A model generated the notes under the pieces. It saw nothing but the letters and a program-made list of their open reading frames with translations, had not been told where the DNA came from and made no database searches. A DNA stretch of 64,000 nt from Mytilus trossulus (lineage: Eukaryota > Mollusca > Bivalvia > Mytilida > Mytilidae): assembly GCF_036588685.1 (NCBI RefSeq), contig NC_086378.1, positions 75,967,127 to 76,031,126 on the forward strand. Reading direction: 5' to 3'. The translations under genes were made by a program, and so were the position numbers. Below, in pieces: positions 22,821-36,400 of this stretch. Each line of letters starts with the position of its first letter. The stretch's first letter is position 1.

Positions 22821-23394
22821 AATAAATGCCATTTAATAAATATTTTGGCTTAAAAATGGCATAAATAAAAGTCTGCAAAACTGTTGCATTGTCTTAAGCA
22901 TCTTAACAATGTGACGTCATGTGCTAATTCTTGATGTCAAACATGAATACTAAACGTATTTTTACTTTTCGTACCCTTTATATGATATAAACTCTTTATG
23001 ACCATAAATGTGTAGCCCTGTTTACTTACAAATGTAGGTGCTTTGATATACAATGTGATATATGATATCGAACTAGTGGCCTGAAATAGCCTAAAAAGCT
23101 TACCTAGTCGAAATACAAAATATTATAATCATTAGCAACTATGGCTGCTATCTTTCACACACAAATGATTTTTATTTAGACCCATTTAGATAATATTTTT
23201 TCAATTTAAAGTTCTTAAAGGCCTATTTCTCCTTATTGATTCTATTGATTTTCATGTATTTCTTGTCTTGTTGATATTTTTTTTTAGTTTTCAGTTTATC
23301 TCTATATGTTCTATATTCCAAGATAATTACAAAAAAACATAAAATTGGTCAAAAATTATTATTTGAAGGGAAAAAAAACCAAAAGATTGTGGGT

Positions 23395-23580
23395 ATCCAA
23401 CTGTGACACAAAATCAGTACATGTACAGCAAAAACACACAAAAAACACTGGAACATGTCTTTTATAACTGTTCTTATATCAAAGTCGCTGTAAGGAAATT
23501 CATCAAGGAGCAAGAAAACCCAACTATTACCTCACTGCAAGATGAAGACTACCCCTTGCAACAAGTGGGAGCATAATTCT
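23395..23580 (+). pseudogene. LINE reverse-transcriptase C-terminal fragment
   Basis: The frame reading TQKTLEHVFYNCSYI then VRKFIKEQENPTITSLQDED ends at TAA near 23576. The E-H-x-F-x-x-C motif is typical of the region after the polymerase in many LINE ORF2 proteins. Upstream cysteines are degenerate. The clade is unresolved. Confidence 0.45.
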
Positions 23581-24284
23581 TTGTCAAATGATTCAACTAC
23601 ATTGATAGACTCTTATAAAAAGTTGATCTACAAATTAAGTTGTGCTCACCTTCACTATCTTGTGAATCATACATTTCTAATACAAGTACTATGAGCAATA
23701 GTTCTACAATATTTCTACAATATTTATTCAATGGAATGATTGTAAGGTAAACATGTCTGTGTAGAGGGAATCTTCTGACCTTGGCCTAATTTTCATGGTT
23801 CATTGTTCAAAGTTAATTTTTTGTCTGTTTTTGAAGTTTTCTGTAAGCAATTGGTCGTTGTTATGCTTCAATGGTCTGTTTTTCAATCAGCATACACAAT
23901 AGGTCAACTATATTTGTTAAAAAATGGTAAGATATATTTGTCTGACTGACACGTTTTAACTGACCTTGATCCAATGGTTAATGTTAAGTGTTGAGATTCT
24001 GTAATGTTTTTAGTTGAACCCTTATATGTAAGACTTTCAACATACCATCAATGGTCAATAAAGCAGTGGAGACATTTTAATTCAATAGTCGACTGATGCA
24101 TGCTGTTACAACACTACTGATCATTTTTGCTGTTTACAGTTATTCACTATTGTAGTTTTCGATAACTCCTATTATGATTCGACTGACGATTGCGGCATCG
24201 TTTATGTATTAGCAGATAACTTGTTATAGTTTTTTTTATTATTTTAAGTTTCTGTCTATTAGAGAAAATTAAAAAAAACCAGAA

Positions 24285-25108
24285 ATTTCCAATTGCACAT
24301 TAATGCACAATAGCAAGAAATCTTCAATTGCACAGTATTGTGCAATAGCAAGAAATTTTCAATTGCACAGTATTGCACAATAGCAAGAAATCTTCAATTG
24401 CACAGTATTGCACAATAGCAAGAAATCTTCAATTGCACAGTATTGTGCAATAGCAAGACATTTTCAATTGCACAGATTTGTCCAGTTTTCAAATTGGTCT
24501 ACATTAAGGTCCAAAGGGTCAAAAATTAAACTTTGTTTGATTTCACCAAAAAATGAGTATATGGGGTTCTTCAATATGCTGAATCTAACCATGTATTTAG
24601 ATTTTTAATATTTGGGCTTGGTTATCAAATTGGTCCACATTGAGGTCTAAAGGGTCTAAAATTTACCAATATTTGATTTTATCAAAAATTTAATTCTTGG
24701 GGTTTTATGATATGCTGAATCTAACCATGTATTTAGATTTTTAATATTTGGGCTTGGTTATCAAATTGGTCCACATTGAGGTCTAAAGGGTCTAAAATTT
24801 ACCAATATTTGATTTTATCAAAAATTTAATTCTTGGGGTTTTATGATATGCTGAATCTAACCATGTATTTAGAATTTGGATATTAAACCATTATAGGCAA
24901 ATGTCCAATTTAAGATTTTTTAAGTTTTTAAGTTTGTTCTAAGATCACATTCATTCTGTGTCAGAAACCTATTTTATGTCAACTTTTTAATCACAATCCA
25001 AATTCAGAGCTGTATCAAGCTTAAATGTTGTGTCCATACTTGCCCCCACTGTTCAGGGTTCTACCTCTGCGGTCGTATAAATCTGCGCCCTGCGGAGCAT
25101 CTGGTCTA
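24285..25108 (+). mobile_element. 3' part of a Helentron-like element copy
   Basis: It starts in the palindromic array (CAATTGCACATTAATGCACA and following units to 24475). It continues through units carrying TTTGGGCTTGGTTATCAAAT (an exact tandem repeat at 24610-24870), then CATTCATTCTGTGTCAGAAA. It ends GCGGTCGTATAAATCTGCGC CCTGCGGAGCATCTGGT, the same right end as 15057. Confidence 0.8.
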
Positions 25109-25251
25109 TGTACTCGTCTAGAAACAGCATAGCTTTAGAAAGTCTGCACAGCTGTTGCATATGCAATTGCGAAAATAAGCTATGAGGCATGCGTCTTAAT
25201 TTTGGGAGGGGATGTGGATAACTCCTTTTTGTTCTTAATCTGAATTAAAGG

Positions 25252-25840
25252 AAAGGAGTAGGTCCAGTAAGACCCCTATCTGGCCCCCCAAAATAGCAGT
25301 TTTACAAAATTGTTAAAATGTAAACTTTTAGTTATTTATTTGACAGAAGAATGCTTCTGCTACATAAATACGGGCTGTTTTTGACGATACAATGTACATA
25401 CACCGGGTAGTAGCACCATTAAGTCCTGCTAAATTACTGAAATCTCCACAATTCTAGCATTTTAGTTAAATTTTAGACGGTTTCCGTGTGAAACGAAAGT
25501 GGCCGCATTCGTGTTCATCCTTAATATTGAAATGTTAGTTGTATTTGATGATAATACATAACATATATAAAGGTTGTGGATGAACACAGATGCGGCCACT
25601 TTCATTTGTGACAAAAACCATCCGAAAAGTGACATTTTCTGCATATTTGGAAGATTTTTCATATTTGGGCTTGAATCGGATCGTTTTTAATGACTAAATC
25701 AGTTAAAATCTTTCACATTAACTAATTGAATCAAATAACATAGACCTTAATGTTCAAAAAGTGGTCAAAATCTTTCGTCAGATGAACCTGAATTCGAAAT
25801 TTGAGGCCAAAATCGGTCCTTACCGGACCTACTCCTTTCG
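25252..25840. mobile_element. 590-bp inverted-repeat element with nested foldback
   Basis: The left end is GAAAGGAGTAGGTCCAGTAA GACC. The right end, reverse-complemented, is GAAAGGAGTAGGTCCGGTAA GGACC. Outside these, TTAATCTG also matches on both sides. Inside is a second inverted pair: GAAAGTGGCCGCATTCGTGT TCATCC (25494-25519) against its complement at 25581-25607. The minus ORF at 25462-25662 is a product of this palindrome. Confidence 0.8.
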
Positions 25841-26029
25841 GTAACAGATTAAATAGACAGCAATTTAGTTGTGGTTGCATCATGCAGCGATCAGCCATGT
25901 TCAAAGGAAGTAATCATTTCAAAGTGTTATTATGACGCAGTGTAAATCCAACTGTAATGCCATTACTGTAGATATTCATCTCCAGTTGTTTTTCTGGGGT
26001 TCATGTCACAATATAAAATTTGTATTATC

Positions 26030-26905
26030 CTTTTTGTCGAGCCTTCGACTTTAGTCGAAAAAGCGAGACTAAGCGATCCTACATTCCGTCGGCGTCGGCG
26101 TCGTCGTCGGCGGCGTCCACAAATATTCACTCTGTGGTTAAAGTTTTTTAAATTTTAATAACTTTCTTAAACTATACTGTATTTCTACCAAACTTGGACA
26201 GAAGCTTCTTTATGATCATTAGATAGTATCCAGAAGTAAATTTTGTAAAAATAAAATTCCATTTTTTCCGTATTTTACTTATAAATGGACTTAGTTTTTC
26301 TGCGGGGAAACATAACATTCACTCTGTGGTTAAAGTTTTTGAAATTTTAATAACTTTCTCAAACTATCCTGGGTTTGTACCAAACTTTGACAGAAGTTTG
26401 TTTATGATCATAAGATAGTATCCAGAAGTAAATTTTGTAAAAAAATAAATGCATTTTTCCGTTTTTCACTTATAAATGGACTTAGTTTTTTCTACGGGGA
26501 AACATAACATTTACTCTGTGGTTAAAGTTTTTAGAATTTTAATAACTTCCTTAAACTATCCTGGGTTTGTATCAAACTTTGACAGAAGCTTGTTTATGAT
26601 CATAAGATAGTATCCAGAAGTAAATTTTGTAAAAACAGAACTCCATTTTTTCTGTATTTTTCTTTTAAATGGACTTTAATTTTCTTCCAGTTTACCTTAC
26701 ATACAGTCTGCAGTTAAAGTTTTCAAAACATTTATTATATTCATTAAACTATCATAGATTTTTACCAAAATTGGACAGATTAGCTTCTCACAATCATAAG
26801 ATAGTATCAAGAGGAATATTTTTATTGACTTTTTTCCTCAGTTTTGTTGAGCCTGCGATTTACAGCAAAAGTAGGCGAGACACTGGGTTCCGCGGAACCC
26901 TTACA
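26030..26905 (+). repeat. Dispersed repeat starting TGTCGAGCC, with three roughly 195-bp units
   Basis: It starts TTTTTGTCGAGCCTTCGACT and has a GTCGGCGTCGGCGTCGTCGT run. Units begin CTCTGTGGTTAAAGTTTTT at 26131, 26321 and 26515, each with AAGATAGTATCCAGAAGTAA or a close variant. It ends GTTGAGCCTGCGATTTACAG and GTAGGCGAGACACTGGGTTC. It resembles a repeat class common in bivalves. No gene. Confidence 0.75.
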
Positions 26906-27027
26906 AATTTTTTGGTATTTTATTAAAAGACTTAGTTTTTTATCGTCTTTTCATCTCTAGTCTATAACATGATGTAATACATGTACATGTATGTCTTTTT
27001 TGCCTTAATTGTCCAATTTGCTTTTTT

Positions 27028-27512
27028 ATGCCCCACCTACGATAGTAGAGGGGCATTATGTATTCTGGTCTGTGCGTCCGCTCGTCTGTTCGTTCGTTCG
27101 TTCGTCCGTCCGTCTGTTCGTTCGTCCGTCTGTCCCGCTTCAGGTTAAAGTTTTTGGTCAATGTAGTTTTTGATGAAGTTGAAGTTTAATCAACTTGAAA
27201 CTTAGTATACATGTGCCCTATGATATGATCTTTCTAATTTTAATGCCAATTTAGAGTTTTGACCCCCAATTTCATGGTTCACTGAACATAGAAAATGATA
27301 GTGCAAATTTCAGGTTAAAGTTTTTGGTCCAGGTAGTTTTTGATAAAGTAAAAGTCCAATCAACTTGAAACTTAGTATACATGTTCCCTTTGATAAGATC
27401 ATTTTAATTTTAATGCCAAATTAGAGAATTTTTTCGAATTCCACGGTCCACTAAACATGGAAAATGATAGTGCGAGTGGGGCATCCAAGTACTGTGGACA
27501 CATTCTTGTTCT
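27028..27512 (+). repeat. Complete GGGGCAT dispersed repeat
   Basis: It starts TATGCCCCACCTACGATAGT AGAGGGGCATTATGTATTCT, carries a CGTTCGTTCGTTCGTCCGTC simple run, and then two internal units each beginning CAGGTTAAAGTTTTTGGTC (27141, 27311). It ends GTGGACACATTCTTGTTC. It is the reference copy for the fragments at 72-290, 12620-12702 and 15058-15285. The RTNEQTDGRTNER minus ORF is the simple repeat. Confidence 0.8.
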
Positions 27513-27940
27513 TAATTAAAAAAAAATGTTTTCAGATATATATAATTCTTAATCGACAAACTTCTTGAATACATATCTATTTGTAAAAGAGAAAAATAAC
27601 TTCCAGGTCCAATATTTTGTAAAAAAAACAACATTTTTTACTATATTTCGCAGGATCTCTTTTTGTTATTTTACATTGATGTTTACACAATCTTATTACT
27701 TATCTCTAAACATAAGAAATAATAATGAAAAACAAGAAAGCTAAGTCGAAAAGAATAGAGTATTTATTCCCATTTTATTACAATCATGTGAACCAAGCAA
27801 TGTTTCATTCAAGTTTATGCATAGGCAATATGTACCGCAAATAACAATTTGATTTTACATATAGAATTGTTGAAAACAGTATGAGAGTATATACGATAGA
27901 ATTTTTAGTATTCAAATAAATAATAAAAGATTAAATTAAG

Positions 27941-28005
27941 AGTGGAAATGGGGAATATGTCAAAGAAACAACAACCCGACCAAGGAGCAAACAACAGCAG
28001 AAGGC
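27941..28005 (+). repeat. Truncated GGAAATGGGGAAT repeat
   Basis: GTGGAAATGGGGAATATGTC, AACAACAACCCGACC and AACAGCAGAAGGCC match the start of the copy at 7445-7810. Confidence 0.7.
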
Positions 28006-30430
28006 CACACATGATTGATTGTTGGTTACTTAACGTCCAGTGGCAAGTATTTCATGCATGTTCAGGACGAGAAGAAGTTAATTACTTCAAATACAAACTA
28101 CATGAAATTAAGATATGATTATAAAAGAAACTTGTGAAGTTCACAGAACTAACTAAAGATACGAAGGATAAAAAAAATTGCAACGTTAAACATGCAGCTT
28201 GAAATTTCACTAGAATATCGGTAGGTCCTTTACACCAAACTAGTGGTACGTAACGATCGAGATTCGACGACGTTTTTTTTGGAAGAATCATGATCTGTCT
28301 GTGGTATGGATTCTTAGAAAAAATAAAATTTGTTTAAAACACAAAGAAAGTCCATTCTAAGAATAGATTTATCAAGAGAAATTTTGTTTTGTCCGAAATT
28401 TATCTTTAATTTAATGCAGATAAGACAAATTATCATTTTAATTCATTCATCCCTTCCTCTTATCACCACTATCCGTAAATAGACTTAAATAGATAAATAC
28501 GATTAGTACACACTTGTGATCAACACAGCGTAAAACCAGGTTATTTATTGTAAATAATACGTCACAGTGGCACTTTTGGATCATTTTTATCGTAAAGGGA
28601 ATAGACAAAAAGTGAGTAGCTTTTATTTTCATTACTGGAACTGCTAAAAACTATGCCTGCTAATAAATACTAATGGTTCTAAAGTTTATTTTTTATAACC
28701 GAACTTCAAACAGGGCCTTACATGTATGTCTTTAAACTCATGCATGCTTAAAAGAACGAGGTTTATAGGTTTTCTGAATCAGTTTTACTGAATATGTTCC
28801 TTATGATAATGTGATTTAACCGATCGAGTGATATATATTGAACCTCCACACTATAAGGTGTCTGTCTGAACCCAGTTACCTCGTTTTGTAATGGTAGTCT
28901 TTATTTCGTCCTTATGTTTTATGGTCACAAAACTGTTTTTTTATCCGTCCGACGTCAGGAAATTTTCCAAACTTTAATTTCCTGTATGTACGTGTGTTTT
29001 TTGTCATGAAAACAGTTGTGTGTAAACTTGAGGCCAAGAACCCTCCAGTTGTTGTTTTCAAGTGATATCATCTTTGTGTTTTAATCTTCAAATTAGTGTT
29101 ATGTCTGTCCGAAGTCAGGAACCTTGTCAATAGTTGTCACTAGTTTTATATTTTTGATGATTGTCCTTTAAACAGTTTTGTGTCTGTCCGAAGTCGTCAA
29201 GCTAGCCAATTTTTATCTTTAAAATTGACCTTTATATTTGTTGTCCCGAAACAGATTTGCGTCCGTCCAAATACAGGAACGTCGCCGATGTTGTCTTTAA
29301 TTCGTCTTTGTTTGATTGTTCTTAAGATTTTGTTTGTTTTGATTATTGCAGATCTGTGATGGTCTCTGTTGATGTTTTTAAAACGATTAAGAGCTTGGCA
29401 TATTGCATAAACTCTTTTTTTATTATTGAAGACCGTATTTTTTTTTGTAATCTTTATATATGTTGCTGAGTCATTGATGAATACATGGTACTTCTTTTTA
29501 TCCATGTTTATACAATATACGCATGCACATCACATTTGCAATGGCCTCTATTGTGTCATGGCAGCCAATACGTGGTCACCATGTTAAAAATCTCGGCGTG
29601 TAAGTCTAGTACAGGGTTCATATTAATTTCTTATTTACACGTTCTTGTCCAGAATATACATTTTATTTACCGCTGGACGTTGGCAACCCTCATCGTCCAA
29701 CTTCATGCTAAAATTTGGATTTTAAATTGAACTTATGTTTAGTTGTATTTTATGTTCAGGAATAAGCGACATGTTTTACTGATTTCTGCATTTAAAATAT
29801 GTATGTATTTGTTATGGTATGTCAATTTATTTTGATTATCTGTTTCAAGTGGTATGCGTCTGTAACTAATATAGAAATTGTTTGACAATCTGTTTGATAT
29901 AATTATTCACATGAGTGCACCCACTCAAGCGGGTTGTCTGCGAAAGGTAAGACCGGTTTTTATATTCCAGCAAATCTTATTTTCTTGAATAATAATTTTT
30001 TTTTTTTTTAAATTACTTAAACAATTCTCATTTTTAACTTAACTTTACATTTATTTTTTATTTTAAAGTTAAACCAAAAGATCTCACAAAAATGGAACAG
30101 TTCCCTGCCAAATTATTGCATATTTAAGACAAGATTTCATATACACACGATCTACAATACTACAGTAGTATAAGACATTTTGAATGATTCTAGCTGTTAC
30201 TATGTACATTCGATTCCTTATTGTAATGTTTACCAAAATGAGTTATATAGTCTCCAATAAATGCATGGATCCTACGTAATAAAAACCGATTATTACTAAC
30301 GGTTTGAAAGAAAAAAGTAAATAATTTATTTACATTTTTTAAAGGAAATGTAAAAATGAAAAAATGAAAAAAAAATGGCACTAAAATTACAAATAGATTT
30401 TTAATATAAATAGTTTTTTTTTCCATTCTA
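28006..30430. other. Region upstream of the fusion gene, no gene recognised
   Basis: It should include the promoter and 5' UTR exon(s) of the gene starting at 30434. A diverged tandem motif, TGTCTGTCCGAAGTC, recurs at about 29102, 29181 and (as CGTCCGTCCAAATACAGGA) 29260. The 102-codon minus ORF 29197-29505 overlaps that motif and is not recognised. The poly-T run at 29998-30010 may mark a repeat edge. Confidence 0.4.
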
Positions 30431-30433
30431 GAT

Positions 30434-33400
30434 ATGGGGATGACCAGCGCAATATTAGCGGTGCTCGGATTCTGTTCCAGGATAGTTGAATCTATACTTT
30501 TCGTTATGGTAAACTTTCAATGTTTCAGTTTTTTTCTACTTACAAGACAACTTACGCGATAGGGAAGGTTTCTGTTAAAACATTTTTTAATGCATATTGT
30601 AACCCAGTCTATATATTCACACACTGAATTATCAAGAAAAAAATCACGTATTATATAACATTTTCTGATGTATCACAATAAACCATTTTCTATTTTGAAA
30701 TTTTATATCAAAGATTTTGGCTTTATCCATGATAATTAGGACGGTCATTTTAAAATTTTTTATTGAAATTAGTTGTCGTTTGTTTATGTAATTCTACGTG
30801 TTTCTCGTTTTTTTAATGTAGATTAGACCGTTCGTTTTCCCGTTTGAAAGGTTTAACACTAGTAATTTGGGAGCCCTTTATAGCTTGTTGTTCGGTGTGA
30901 ACCAAGGCTTCGTGTTAAAGGCCGTACCTTGACCTAGACTGGTTTACTTTTATGAATTGTTATTTGGATGGAGAGTTGTCTCATTGGCACTCGTACCTCA
31001 TTTTCCTATATCTATCTAGTAGAGTTTTTCTCGTGAAATAAAAGTATTCATCAAAACACTGGACCTTAGAATATTTACTTTAGGAATTGCCTACGTACTA
31101 TCCCTTCTTATGGAAGTACAAAAACAGAATGATGACCACTATAGACCCGTTTAAATATAAATCCGAAGATTTCTCTAAACATTCATCCCCAAGATAATCG
31201 CCACTACCAACCATATATATTTAAACATATGCTGTCAATGATGAAAAAAATGCACTATTAATAACATAAATTTCTATTTCATTGTAATATTGAATACAGT
31301 TAGTTACACACAACATTTTAAATGAAGAAAAGCCTACATGTTATCATTTTATTTCCTCTATTCGTACCCTGGAGTCTCTTGTTGTATATTCCCAATGATG
31401 ATATGTTATAGATGGTTACCGTCGTTTCAGATTGACTGGTATGACAAGTATGTGTATTCACCGTTACAGACGATGTTGTTACCTATTGTATCCTGTATAC
31501 CTCGGTTCCTTAGTATACGAGGACAAGAGTATACCATATTTTCAGCAAATATTGTATCATGGACCAGGACGGCTTTAGTTATTCCCATAGCATGCTGTCT
31601 TAAGTAAGCCTTTCATTACACAGTTCACACATTTGAAACTCTAAAATACAATGTACAATTTATAACCAATAGATTGATTCTGAATTGAATAACTAACACA
31701 ATTTTACTAGATATATATATTTTTTTTATTGTCATAGTCAATTATAAGTTTAAAGAAGAAAAAAAATCCTAACACACAAACAAAAATGTCAAATAAACAT
31801 AACACCAGAGGTGAACTTATTACACGACTTACATTAACTTTTGTTTAATGCGGGGTTCACACATTGCCGATTATTGCTCCGGTTTGAGATCAGACAGCAA
31901 TACGACACGAAAAGTTATAAAGTCGGATTAGTATCCTCAATTATCTGGAATGTCCTATCATTGTCTGAACGCAGTCGTTTTAGTTCGTAACAGATTCCTA
32001 CGGGTCGGGAAGGGTCCGAATAGTTCGGCAAAGCACCCCGACAGTTAGGTGCGTCCCGTAATGCGGGGTTCACAAAAGCCGTTTGCAATGCGATAGAGCG
32101 GACCGTGATAGGATTACGTTCCGACAGTACCTGATCATCCCGAATATGCCGACAGTTTTCGAACGGATAACTTCCGTCAGCGTCGGTTCGCTGTCTGGTC
32201 ACTGTCTGATCTCAGTCGGATTACATTCGGTAGAGTCGGGACGCTGTCGTGACAGACTCGGTCGAATTTTACCTGGCAAAAAATACAAATCGGATTAGAA
32301 GCGGATTCAGAACGGGATTATCGGGACTAATTCGCTTAGAAACGGTTGAATATCGACGCTTCCTGAACACTATCTGATTGTTGTCGTGATCAAATTATTT
32401 TTGTTTACAAATTTTAATTTAAGTTTGAATTTCCATCCACGATTCACAGGGTCTTGATCAGACTTTTAATAAATTTTAATCGGGAATGGTCCTGTCAAGG
32501 ACGGTAGTAAAAATCGTGAATGTGTGACCCCAGCTTTAGAGAAGTATTTTTTTCTAGGACTATTAAACTAACTGATAACAATTGAGTATAATAGTCCTAA
32601 CTTTGTCAATCGTCGTTTGCTAAATTGTTATCATACTAATAGCATAAATGATATCACAAATGTCACCCGAAAAGCTGTTTATAATCCTTAAAGCACAAAA
32701 TATAACGAAAAAACTGACATTTCTGAATCGTTTTGTTCTCTTGTGGACGATTGTCTCATTGGCAATGATACCACATCTTCTTTTTTTATAGTCGATACCA
32801 AATCCATCTTATTACAATAGTACCACTCCATCAACTTTATTTATCTTTTAAACCTTTAGTTTTTGATACACGAAACCGTTTTAATATTTACAGAAACCAA
32901 TATTACTGGACGGCATTTTTACTGGTGCTATTTCACGATTTTCTGGATCATCTTGACGGCATTGTTGCAAAAGCTCAGAAACAAATCTATGGCCCTGTAG
33001 ACGATCCTTTGCTTGGCGGATTCATGGACGCTTTCTGTGATAAGGTATATTACATCGAACATGTAGATTGCTACGCCTTCTAAAAAGCTTAGTGCCATTG
33101 TTCATTAAAAAACCCAAACTAAAACCAGATTTTTCTGTGTCGCTTGTTCTAACAAGACAACACGATAAAACACCCAATACAATAAACTAAGAAAATTACC
33201 CCATCTCAAGCCATTGTAAAAAACCTTGCACAATTAATTTAACGCAAAAAATAACATGTCTATCTAAATATCCTGTTGTGGAGTCGAAAGTTTGAGGACA
33301 ATGAAATGGTTGAAACAATATGTTACTGCCACTGCAGAAAGAACAACTTATTTGACTGTATATGTTGCAGTAAGATATTATGTAACTTATCAATGATAAA

Positions 33401-36400
33401 GCTATAACAAGAACAAAACTGAGAAAAACTTCATCCTTAGCATTTGAATAAATTCAAGAATTATATTCAGTGCAAAAAAAATATATATAACTATATATCA
33501 ATTAAATAGTTGTTACATGCACATGTATACTGTTGTTGATTTTCTGTATTTTTTTCAAAAAACTTACCTAAATTTTCATCAAATGCATTGTTTGATATTT
33601 GCCGCAATTTACTTAATTCAACTTTGTAATATATGCTTTAATCAATTTCTACTTCAGATAGTGAATGTTTTTGCTCTATGGTCAATCCTACTGACAACTG
33701 ATTTTACCCTGATGACATGGAAGCAGACGAACATATACATCACATCTTGTTCTGTTATCATAGGATTTGAATTTGTGCTCGGTGTTGTCAGAGTACAAGA
33801 CTACTTCCGCTCCTACTATCTCAGGTATATCAAAACTATTACAATAATTAGATATAGTACAATTTGTCTCAAGAATTATTTGCATTGGATGAATACGTCA
33901 CACTGTAAACGATTCTTGTTATCCTCTTACGATCCAAATGATTTCCAATTTTGCTTCTTATCGTATTATTCTGACTCCTCAAACAAATTAGACGCATATG
34001 ACAGCGTTATACTTCAGTGTCAATGGAATATTTTCCCATACTTTGCTAAGATTTTAATTCTCATTACAGACATTATGACTGTCCAAATCAAGGAACATTG
34101 CTGAAACCTAGGTCTGTTATTGGCAGTTTGCTTTATTTTTCTTGTATGCTACGAGACCTACACATCCTTTATTGTTATACAGAGTCAATAAGACCAAATA
34201 AATGTATTTCTACATGCATTGCATTGTTAGATTACTGTTTCGGGACAAATATCCCATTATAAATCATTGCTACATTTGACAGATTGCTGAGCAAAAATGA
34301 CACTTTGATAAGTAAAGCGGACACAGCTGCTGTGATGGAAGGAAAACTAAAAGAAAAGTTAGAATCAATGGGCATTGCGTTCCTGTGTTTGGCTGAAGCT
34401 TCTCCTATACCCATTACTTCATGGTGTATGTAGACATTACGTTTTATTTTTATCTTCTTAAAATACATTATAAGCGTTAATATTGTTGTTAATTTTTGTC
34501 AGCTTTAATGTTTTGTGTGTTATGTCCTTTGGATTTTCTAATAATAACTTAGCGGATTATTTTCGCGGAAAAAAAATTCTCCAAACTAAATTCCGCCATT
34601 TCTAAAGTGCACATGCAAAGGTATTTATAAAAGTTTCCATTCTGCAAAATCATAACGGCCAAAATACTTCGTACACCTTATGCAATGAAAATATTGCGAA
34701 ATTACACCCGAAAAAAACCCACCGTTATACGGTATAGTTAGAGTGTCTGGGTATCTTTTACCTACTACCTTTCATAATCAGTTCATTCTGATAAGACTTT
34801 CTTCATTAACGTAGTTGAAATACAAATTATCTGGTGAGCGCTTTTATACTTTCTATTGTAATTAATCCCTTTGTAAATTGACTATATATTTTAGCTGGAA
34901 TAACTGGAATTGCATGTCTGATTATGTCAGTAAGATTAGCATACGCCAGTTTGCAACATAAGTTGAAAGCCCGTGAACAAAGAAAACGAGATGAAGTAGA
35001 CTTTAATGAAATCATAGAAACTAAAGAAGATGGTGAAAAGGCAACATATACAGAAAAGATCCCAAAGGTAAACACAAAGCTGTGTTAGCTGACATAATTC
35101 CCTGCAGTTCAAGCCAATATCAAATATGACGTGTTTTGCAAAAGATATGAGAAGGTAAACGGTCGAAAATTCGAATGACTTGGAGTGTGATGAAATAATG
35201 AACAACTCTAACAATAAAGTAGTAACTGAAATTGAATTGTTTATATATGGAAACCAGCAGACATTTTCCGGTAAATTTAATAATCAGGAAGTCGACTTAT
35301 ATGGTGACGGCCTAAGAGAAGATTATTGGCTTTTGTTTTGGATTCTGAAAAATTATCCTGCTTCACGTGTTTGAGTTGCTACATTGTTATCATAGACTAT
35401 TTCGAGACTTCAACAAAATGTGCAAAAATTTGCAAGTGGAAACGAGAATGAATCTTCTAAGAATAATAACTGGTAGACACAGAGACGCATCTATAACTGA
35501 TCATCACATACGTGGAGCATGCGATAATCAGGATGAAACGACAGACGTTAGTTAAGCTCGTTTGATCTACTATCACGGACTAAAAGCTAGTGACTTTCTT
35601 CAGTTCTTTTGCAAAACACACATTCCTTGCACATATCTTTCCGTTTAATAATTCACAAAAATGAATAAATATTGCTTAATCCAAATAGAATTTGTCTTAA
35701 GTAATATTTTCAGAGCCAAATCACCATTGCAGAGCTTAAACCAGAAGTGTGATAGCTTGGTAGTATATCGGTAAGATGTAATTATCCTGTGATATAAGTT
35801 ATTAAACCTTACACCATTTTTCATCAATACATTTTTTTATCTCAAATACCATTTTGGTATATTATCAAAAGAGAATCGCAATTAAGATATGTTTTCATGT
35901 CAAGCTATTTTTGAATTACGTTATGAAAATTATATCTGATCTCTAGTCGTAGCTGAACATCAACAAGTCCGTAATTTGTCGTCCCATGTATGAGTCTGTC
36001 TCATATATTTACTGACACGAAGTAATTGATTATAAGGATCGTTTGAAAATAAATGTTAAAGACAATGAAGATGATTTCAGCTCTTTCTGATTGTAAACCT
36101 AACATACCTCTCTATAAAGAATTAAAGCAGCAGTAGTTAACCACTGTTCTGTAGTCATACATCGTCTACTAGACGGAAACAAATCCGGGTAAAAAATTAA
36201 AACCGAAGGATATACATCAGCTAAAGAAATGGAAAAAATGTGTACGCTGTAGAAAATATACAAATGCACAATTCCTTGTGTGCATGATCTAAATATTGTG
36301 ACAACTCACTTGATTGATTGACGCCTTACTGTTGGCCACCAGTTTATTATCTATGATTATATTGTTGTTTTGGACAGGAAAGTTAATTTGACAATGGTTT

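Noticed and set aside
26940..27161. RTNEQTDGRTNER protein
   Set aside because: Translation of the CGTT/CGTC simple repeat inside the GGGGCAT dispersed repeat.
29197..29505. 102-codon minus-strand ORF upstream of the fusion gene
   Set aside because: It overlaps a diverged tandem motif, has a skewed K/N/I-rich composition expected of AT-rich DNA, and no splice partner.
31915..32298. Two overlapping ORFs on opposite strands
   Set aside because: They arise from the higher GC of a mobile element; no splice context or known motif.
33517..34104. 195-codon ORF covering an exon of the fusion gene
   Set aside because: Only 33658-33824 is exon; the rest is intron read-through. Donor GTATAT at 33825 and the phase of the next exon (34283) fit the spliced model.
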